The notes beneath the pieces were generated by a model. That model was not told where the DNA came from, did no database searches, and worked only from the letters and a program-made list of their open reading frames with translations. DNA of 34,656 nucleotides from a virus. The stretch's first letter is position 1; each line of letters starts with the position of its first letter. Both the position numbers and the translations under genes were made by a program. Below, one piece after another: positions 30,832-34,656 of the stretch. The DNA lies in IMG/VR virus record IMGVR_UViG_3300037300_000313, positions 1 to 34,656 of that record; one strand, written 5' to 3'.

Positions 30832-31004
30832 TGGAAAAACCAAAGTTCTATTGCAGGGTTATTTACCCTTATGTCAGCGAAGAATGGAAACCTGTTGTTT
30901 GTTACGTAGAAGGGAGAGTTGTTGTTGTGTCAGACATTGACGATGGTTTTCTTTGTTTAATTGATTTGCAACAATCAACTGTGGAGTTCAAAAGTGTCCA
31001 CTAA
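30831..31004 (+). CDS. Small hypothetical protein (57 residues)
   Basis: The start is ATG 30831, which overlaps the previous stop as TGATG; GGAGCAAC lies just upstream. The product is 57 residues, beta-like and aromatic (FYCRVIYPYVSEEWKP, then VVCYVEGRVVVVSDIDD). No membrane segment or catalytic motif is apparent. It overlaps the HD-domain gene by 11 bases. No family recognised. Confidence 0.55.
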   Translation: MEKPKFYCRVIYPYVSEEWKPVVCYVEGRVVVVSDIDDGFLCLIDLQQSTVEFKSVH

Positions 31005-31548
31005 AAAAAGCATTGCAAACAAGCTGTGGTCTTCGGGGTTTGTTAACCGTTACCACTCTCACGAGAGTCCTATTCTTCGCAACAGTCAGGACCTTACTGA
31101 CGCTCACAGCAATCGAATGGTAAAGTTGCTCTTGTTTCTGTTTCCGGAAAGAGCAAAAAACTCCAAGCTAATTACTCACATTGTTATGCACGACGCAGGT
31201 GAGTTTCTTTCCGGTGATGGTCCTTACAGTGCAAAGATGGCAAACCCTGACCTAAGGCTTGCTCTTGACGTTATTGAAGACTTTCAGTTGGAAGAGTTTT
31301 ACAGCTTCTTCAGTGAAGCAGAGGACAGGTTTCTTGATGAGGAAGACAAACCTGTTGTTAAGTTGCTTGACTTGTTGGATAGCTTTCTCTATCAAGCTGT
31401 TCATGACCCTGTTCGTACAAGCACGGAGTTTAGGCTCTACTCAGACATTTTGAGGCGCGCTTGTGTACTAAATGTTTTTGCGTCTGTAAACGGTTTGATT
31501 GGTAACGCCCTCTACGTGAACAACATCAAAATGAAAGAAGTTAAATGA
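30994..31548 (+). CDS. HD-domain phosphohydrolase-like protein (YfbR-type)
   Basis: I choose GTG 30994, with GGAG 8 bases upstream; a reading from TTG 30961 would overlap the previous gene by 44 bases. The 184-residue product has H21 and H23 in RYHSHE, H38 in DAHSNRM, and the HD pair H66-D67 in IVMHDAGEFL, with further Asp in LLDLLDSF. This is the metal-binding arrangement of HD-fold nucleotidases such as YfbR, which remove phosphate from deoxynucleoside monophosphates. A role in nucleotide turnover during phage replication is plausible. Family is clear at the HD level, less so for substrate. Confidence 0.76.
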   Translation: MSTKKSIANKLWSSGFVNRYHSHESPILRNSQDLTDAHSNRMVKLLLFLFPERAKNSKLITHIVMHDAGEFLSGDGPYSAKMANPDLRLALDVIEDFQLEEFYSFFSEAEDRFLDEEDKPVVKLLDLLDSFLYQAVHDPVRTSTEFRLYSDILRRACVLNVFASVNGLIGNALYVNNIKMKEVK

Positions 31549-31808
31549 ACGGTGAAGTACGACTAAGCCCGCCCAATCGAGATGGTTTTTCTTCTTGGTC
31601 TGTTACAAGGACCTCAATGTTTACGGGCAAAGAGCAAACTATGGTTATGAGTTATAGAGACGCAGACTATAGCTCGTGGTGGGATGGTAGGTCGATTCAA
31701 AATGCCTTCCCCTACCTTTCGGCCAACAAACGTGAGTTTTTGAAAACAGGTGTCACTTCTGAAGAGTGGGATTCCGCTTTCTCAGTTACAGCAAAAGGAA
31801 AAAAGTGA
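31545..31808 (+). CDS. Hypothetical protein, small phage family with REFL-TG-EWD motif
   Basis: This 87-residue protein overlaps the HD gene by ATGA. It includes WWDGRSIQNAFPYLSANK then REFLKTGVTSEEWDSAF, a pattern seen in many small phage proteins of unknown role, in which a short 'IQ-x-AFP-x-L' and 'REFLxTGxTxxEWDxxF' region occurs at the C-terminus. Its start is beta-like (VRLSPPNRDGFSSWSVTR). Its stop overlaps the next ATG (TGATG). I do not know the function. Confidence 0.65.
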   Translation: MNGEVRLSPPNRDGFSSWSVTRTSMFTGKEQTMVMSYRDADYSSWWDGRSIQNAFPYLSANKREFLKTGVTSEEWDSAFSVTAKGKK

Positions 31809-32068
31809 TGGATGAGTCAGTGCAAGTAGTAGACTTCCAACCTTTTAGCGCACCCCGTTTCCCTAATGTAAAGGGTGTAAAAGCTTATATTGGTAAGGAC
31901 AAAAACAATGTTCTTTTTGAAGTGTCTTTAAACACCTTTGAAGACAGCCTCATGGTTTACGACAACAAAACGAATGATTGCGTTTTTTCGTGCTACAACG
32001 CAAGCTATAACAAGTTCAACGAAGTGGTTAACCTCTACCTGCGACTGGCAAGACTGCAAGTGTATTAA
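31808..32068 (+). CDS. Small hypothetical protein
   Basis: The start is ATG 31808, overlapping the previous stop; AAAAGGAAA lies a few bases upstream, and a reading from 31766 would overlap by 43 bases. The 86-residue product contains VVDFQPFSAPRFPNVKGVKA, then strand-like NVLFEVSLNTFEDSLMVYDN and a C-terminal helix. It is followed by the first of two near-identical hairpin/T-run elements. No family is recognised. Confidence 0.6.
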   Translation: MDESVQVVDFQPFSAPRFPNVKGVKAYIGKDKNNVLFEVSLNTFEDSLMVYDNKTNDCVFSCYNASYNKFNEVVNLYLRLARLQVY

Positions 32069-32074
32069 AAACAA

Positions 32075-32117
32075 GCCTCACCCTTCGGGGTGGGGCACCC
32101 CTGAAACTTTTTTTTTT
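32075..32117 (+). terminator. Twin element A: UUCG hairpin with alternative stem and T10 run
   Basis: GCCTCACCC (32075-32083) pairs with GGGTGGGGC (32088-32096) around the stable TTCG tetraloop. An alternative stem GGGGTG-GGG-CACCCC (32087-32101) uses the same G-rich bases. A run of ten T lies at 32108-32117, six bases after the second stem, longer than usual for a standard terminator. It may be an attenuator-like element. A near copy precedes the polymerase gene at 33704. Confidence 0.72.
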
Positions 32118-32135
32118 CTCGCCTAAGGAAAAACC

Positions 32136-32423
32136 ATGCAAGATACCTGCTATGAAGTCATCTTTGGTAACGGTTCTAGTGTCTTTGTTAACGAGGACCG
32201 TCTGGACGTTTTTCAAAGCCACCTAGACCCTAACGAGTACGAAGTCAAAGCTTCTAACAAGGTTCCTGACAACGTTGATGTTTATAACGCTGCCTTTAGT
32301 TCCTTGGTTGGTATTATGAACGCTAAAAGAGAGGAACCCTACCGAGAAACCTATATCAACGACTATCCTGAAGAGTTTTTTGAATACCTCTTTCCTAATA
32401 CAAAAGATGAAACTTTCAACTGA
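32136..32423 (+). CDS. Hypothetical protein
   Basis: This 95-residue protein starts at ATG 32136 after TAAGGAAAAACC and directly follows twin element A. It has a beta-like start (CYEVIFGNGSSVFVNEDRL), a central acidic region, and an aromatic end (YINDYPEEFFEYLFPNTKDE). No known motif. It is the first of three genes lying between the twin elements, which may share regulation. The function is unknown. Confidence 0.6.
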   Translation: MQDTCYEVIFGNGSSVFVNEDRLDVFQSHLDPNEYEVKASNKVPDNVDVYNAAFSSLVGIMNAKREEPYRETYINDYPEEFFEYLFPNTKDETFN

Positions 32424-32432
32424 GGAATAACC

Positions 32433-32822
32433 ATGTATAAACTTACACAAAAAGCTTACGATCGTCTTATGGCCTCTGCCTACCTTATTGAAACACTTGG
32501 AGAGTGTAGTAGTGGTAGTACTTGCTACTACCGTCGAGGAACTAAGGTAGAAAAACCTTCAAGTCCGGGTTGCGTTGTAGGAAACCTCTTGCCAGATAGT
32601 TTGTTTGTCAGCGGAGGTGGCAGTATTCCTGATAACATTGTTCAGTCGGTTCCCAGGTTGTTTCACGACTATGTACAGGTGCGACCATACCTTACAGACT
32701 TTCCAATGGATCTTTTGAAGGAGCTACAAGACCTACACGATAATTATTCTTCTATCAAGGACTTTATCAAAGAAGACGTAGAAGTAGGAGAAGAAGAAAA
32801 GGAAAACCACTATGGAGTTTAA
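32433..32822 (+). CDS. Hypothetical protein with Cys pair and GNLLPD motif
   Basis: This 129-residue protein has TGAGGAATAACC before the ATG. It contains ECSSGSTCYYR, then PGCVVGNLLPDSLF, and a helix LLKELQDLHDNYSS, and a very acidic end (EVGEEEKENHYGV). The order of a Cys with G-x-LLPD followed later by LQxLHDxY is seen in small conserved proteins of unknown function in phages. It overlaps the HTH gene by 11 bases. Metal binding through the Cys is possible, though only three are present. Confidence 0.6.
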   Translation: MYKLTQKAYDRLMASAYLIETLGECSSGSTCYYRRGTKVEKPSSPGCVVGNLLPDSLFVSGGGSIPDNIVQSVPRLFHDYVQVRPYLTDFPMDLLKELQDLHDNYSSIKDFIKEDVEVGEEEKENHYGV

Positions 32823-33639
32823 AGCTGGAGACTATGTTAAGTTTGTTTGGAATGGTATTCTCAACAAAGCTGTCAATAATATCCACGTAGTTGAACCTTG
32901 TGGTAATACTACAAGGGGTCTGTTTGGTAACAAGGATAAACGAGGTTTCGGTGCAGGTCATAAGTTTGAAAAACTTGAAGTAGGTTTTTTGAGGGAACTT
33001 AACCTTGCCGAGGGTGATGTAGTTGTTTGTGTTTCAAACTACCTAGAAACTGACGCTTGGTCTTTTGGAAAAGGTACAGAGTACCCAGTTGAAAAAAGCC
33101 TTCACCATGGTTTCACGGTTTGCCACGCGCCAGTTTTTGATAATAAGTACCCTATTACACAGCTCTTTGCTGTAACTTACCGTAAGCCTCGCTACGTCGC
33201 CTCTGTTGTTGCCGTAGAAGTAGAAACAAAAAAGGAAGAACTTAACTTGACTTTGCAGAAGAAGAAACTTGACCACAGTAACAGCCCTATCCCTTACAAC
33301 GTTTCTGGTTGGGGTAATACTCAGTACGCTATTCCACTGGAAGATCACTTCCAAGTCTTTTTTGACTCAGTAACTTCTACCTTTGCTCAAGCTGCAAAGA
33401 AGTGGAAAGTTTGTACTACTACAGCTTGGAGTGTTTCTAAGAGTATTGGAATCCCCAGTGACAGTATTATTAAAACTGTTGGGGACTACGACAAGAACTT
33501 TCGAATGAGGGCTTGTATTATTTCTAACAAGCTTGGTGTAAGGAAAGCCTCAGAAATTATGGGCTGTTCGAAAAGCTCTATTTACTACTGGTTGAAAGCC
33601 TATAACATGACTAACTCTTATTTCAACCCACAATACTAG
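32812..33639 (+). CDS. Protein with C-terminal helix-turn-helix, candidate regulator
   Basis: This 275-residue protein has AAAAGGAAAACC before the ATG. Residues 234-262 read as a homeodomain-like helix-turn-helix: ACIISNKLGVRKASEIMG then CSKSSIYYWLK, in which A-x-G-V-x-K-A-x-x-I-x-G-x-S-x-S-x-I-Y-x-W is the pattern of transposase-type HTH units. The rest is beta-like (residues 60-135) and holds a coil (EVETKKEELNLTLQKKKLD). No transposase catalytic triad is visible, so a DNA-binding regulator is more likely. It lies just upstream of twin element B and the polymerase gene, which could be its target. Confidence 0.68.
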   Translation: MEFKAGDYVKFVWNGILNKAVNNIHVVEPCGNTTRGLFGNKDKRGFGAGHKFEKLEVGFLRELNLAEGDVVVCVSNYLETDAWSFGKGTEYPVEKSLHHGFTVCHAPVFDNKYPITQLFAVTYRKPRYVASVVAVEVETKKEELNLTLQKKKLDHSNSPIPYNVSGWGNTQYAIPLEDHFQVFFDSVTSTFAQAAKKWKVCTTTAWSVSKSIGIPSDSIIKTVGDYDKNFRMRACIISNKLGVRKASEIMGCSKSSIYYWLKAYNMTNSYFNPQY

Positions 33640-33646
33640 AATCTTT

Positions 33647-33691
33647 GCCCTGCCCTTCGGGGTGGGGCACCCCTCACTGATTTTTTTTTTT
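33647..33691 (+). terminator. Twin element B: UUCG hairpin with alternative stem and T11 run
   Basis: GCCCTGCCC (33647-33655) pairs with GGGTGGGGC (33660-33668) around TTCG. The alternative stem GGGGTG-GGG-CACCCC (33659-33673) is identical to that of element A. A run of eleven T lies at 33681-33691. It sits between the HTH gene and the RNA polymerase gene, with AAGGAAG and ATG 33704 following at once. The 5' arm differs from element A at three positions, yet all nine pairs can form (with G-T pairs). Confidence 0.72.
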
Positions 33692-33703
33692 CAAGGAAGT
33701 TTA

Positions 33704-34656
33704 ATGACTGCAGAAAAAATTCTAGAAGACCTTACTCAAGACCTGAGTTACAGGCTAGAAAAAATGGATGCAAGGAACGGAGCTTTCTGGCTAACTGAAC
33801 AAAAAGAATTTTTAGCCGACTTCCTTATTCAGTTTTCCTACTCTCACGTACTACGCGCTATAGAAAGAAAAAGTACCTTAGTAGAAGTCTCTTCAAGTAT
33901 TGGTAGAAGGCTCAGGCAAAAACTAAGACTAACCCAAGACAGTGTTTTAGAAATCCATGCTGGTTGGTTTATCCTAATATCCTTTATTGACCTTGACTTG
34001 GTTTCTTACACTAAAGAAAAAACTAAGGATGCTAACCAAAGGACTTCTAAACACCGTGCTTACGTTGTTGTTGCAAAAGACTGGGAAAAACTAAAGTCCC
34101 TACTAGACAGCGTAAAACATGAAAACTGTGACATGTTTCCGGTAAAGGAAGCCCCTGATCCTTGGTTGTTAGGTGATCCTTTCCACGGTTCTACAGGAAC
34201 ACCTGTTATCAAAAAAGCCTCTATTTCTCAGCTAAAGCCTTTTGAGAAGCCTACTAAAGAAATGGAAGTCTTAACAAGAACTTTGAACAGGCTTTCCTCT
34301 ACTGGTTGGAGAATTAACAAAGCTATTTTTCCTGTTTACACTTACTTTCTAGATCACAAAGACACAGTTAAGGATAGCCCTTTTAAGTTCCATAAAGAGA
34401 TTGATAAGCAAAAGAAAAAGTCTATGCTTATTGAAGTAGAAGCTATTCGTCGTCTTGCTGAAAAAAACCTTGACAACGCTTTTCACCACCTTTATAATTT
34501 TGACTTCCGGGGCAGGGTTTACCCAAACACAGCCTTTTTACATGAGCAAAGTAGTGACAATGCTAAGGGTATCCTTATACTAGACGAGCCTGTAGAGTTA
34601 GGCAGTACTGGTATGAAGTGGCTTTGGTATCACGCGGCTAACTCTTGGGGTGAAGA
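33704..34656 (+). CDS. Second T7-type single-subunit RNA polymerase (N-terminal part, cut by window edge)
   Basis: ATG 33704 follows AAGGAAG and opens a frame that stays open to the window end, about 317 residues. D267-F-R-G-R271 in YNFDFRGRVYPN is the T7-family DxxGR signature. It is followed by FLHEQSSDNAKGILI and the helix MKWLWYHAANSWGE, equivalent to the T7 WLxxHxAN segment. This is much closer to normal polymerase sequence than the MuF fusion (which has DSRGR). The N-terminal domain is short compared with T7, where the same motif is near residue 421. Catalytic motifs A, B and C lie beyond the window. By analogy to N4 RNAP II it may transcribe later genes, which is inference. Confidence 0.88.
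   Translation, partial: MTAEKILEDLTQDLSYRLEKMDARNGAFWLTEQKEFLADFLIQFSYSHVLRAIERKSTLVEVSSSIGRRLRQKLRLTQDSVLEIHAGWFILISFIDLDLVSYTKEKTKDANQRTSKHRAYVVVAKDWEKLKSLLDSVKHENCDMFPVKEAPDPWLLGDPFHGSTGTPVIKKASISQLKPFEKPTKEMEVLTRTLNRLSSTGWRINKAIFPVYTYFLDHKDTVKDSPFKFHKEIDKQKKKSMLIEVEAIRRLAEKNLDNAFHHLYNFDFRGRVYPNTAFLHEQSSDNAKGILILDEPVELGSTGMKWLWYHAANSWGE

Noticed and set aside
1-34656. CRISPR array, insertion sequence, integrase, attachment site or origin
   Set aside because: No regularly spaced repeats, terminal inverted repeats, recombinase motifs or iteron arrays were seen on reading the window.

Overview
The window is a stretch of a tailed double-stranded DNA phage genome. Every gene I can support lies on the + strand. 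A large terminase, portal, scaffold, major capsid protein, tail tube, frameshifted tail chaperone, 1206-residue tape measure and lambda J-like tail tip protein together point to a siphovirus with a long non-contractile tail. A candidate two-membrane spanin suggests a Gram-negative host. The host itself cannot be named from this sequence. I see no integrase, repressor or transposase, so nothing here points to lysogeny.

Layout. (1) 3-3598: end of a fibre or adhesin gene, a small gene, TerL, and a very basic H1-like protein. (2) 3747-11277: tail tip module including the J-like protein, then a lysis cassette with an M15 endopeptidase, a holin-like protein and a spanin-like lipoprotein. (3) 11377-26597: portal, tRNA-Thr(UGU), a 1468-residue MuF-RNA polymerase fusion, scaffold, capsid, neck proteins, tail tube, G/GT chaperones with a GGGAAAC slippery site, tape measure, and an HNH nuclease, closed by a strong terminator at 26604-26631. 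(4) 26744-33639: many small genes of early or middle type, including a protein-kinase-like protein, an HD-domain protein, a SleB-like hydrolase, a Cys-rich mini-protein and an HTH protein. (5) 33704-end: the N-terminal part of a second single-subunit RNA polymerase, cut by the window edge.

The most interesting system is transcriptional. The gene between portal and scaffold has the signature of a MuF minor head protein at its N-terminus. Its C-terminal half carries the T7-type polymerase signatures: DxxGR, motif A with D1065, motif B with K1133 and Y1141, and motif C with H1382-D1383. This fits a virion-carried RNA polymerase built into a capsid protein and delivered with the DNA. That is the strategy of phage N4, but in a siphovirus and through a different structural carrier. 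The second polymerase at 33704 would then play the role of N4 RNAP II.

A 19-base motif, TAGGTAACGTTAAAGAATA, is followed at once by a short hairpin. It recurs before the tail-tip operon, twice before the portal, after the tail tube gene, and in weaker form before the scaffold gene. I propose it as the phage-specific late promoter. Early genes instead show sigma70-like TATAAT boxes and a shared GGCAAGGAGCC ribosome-binding leader.
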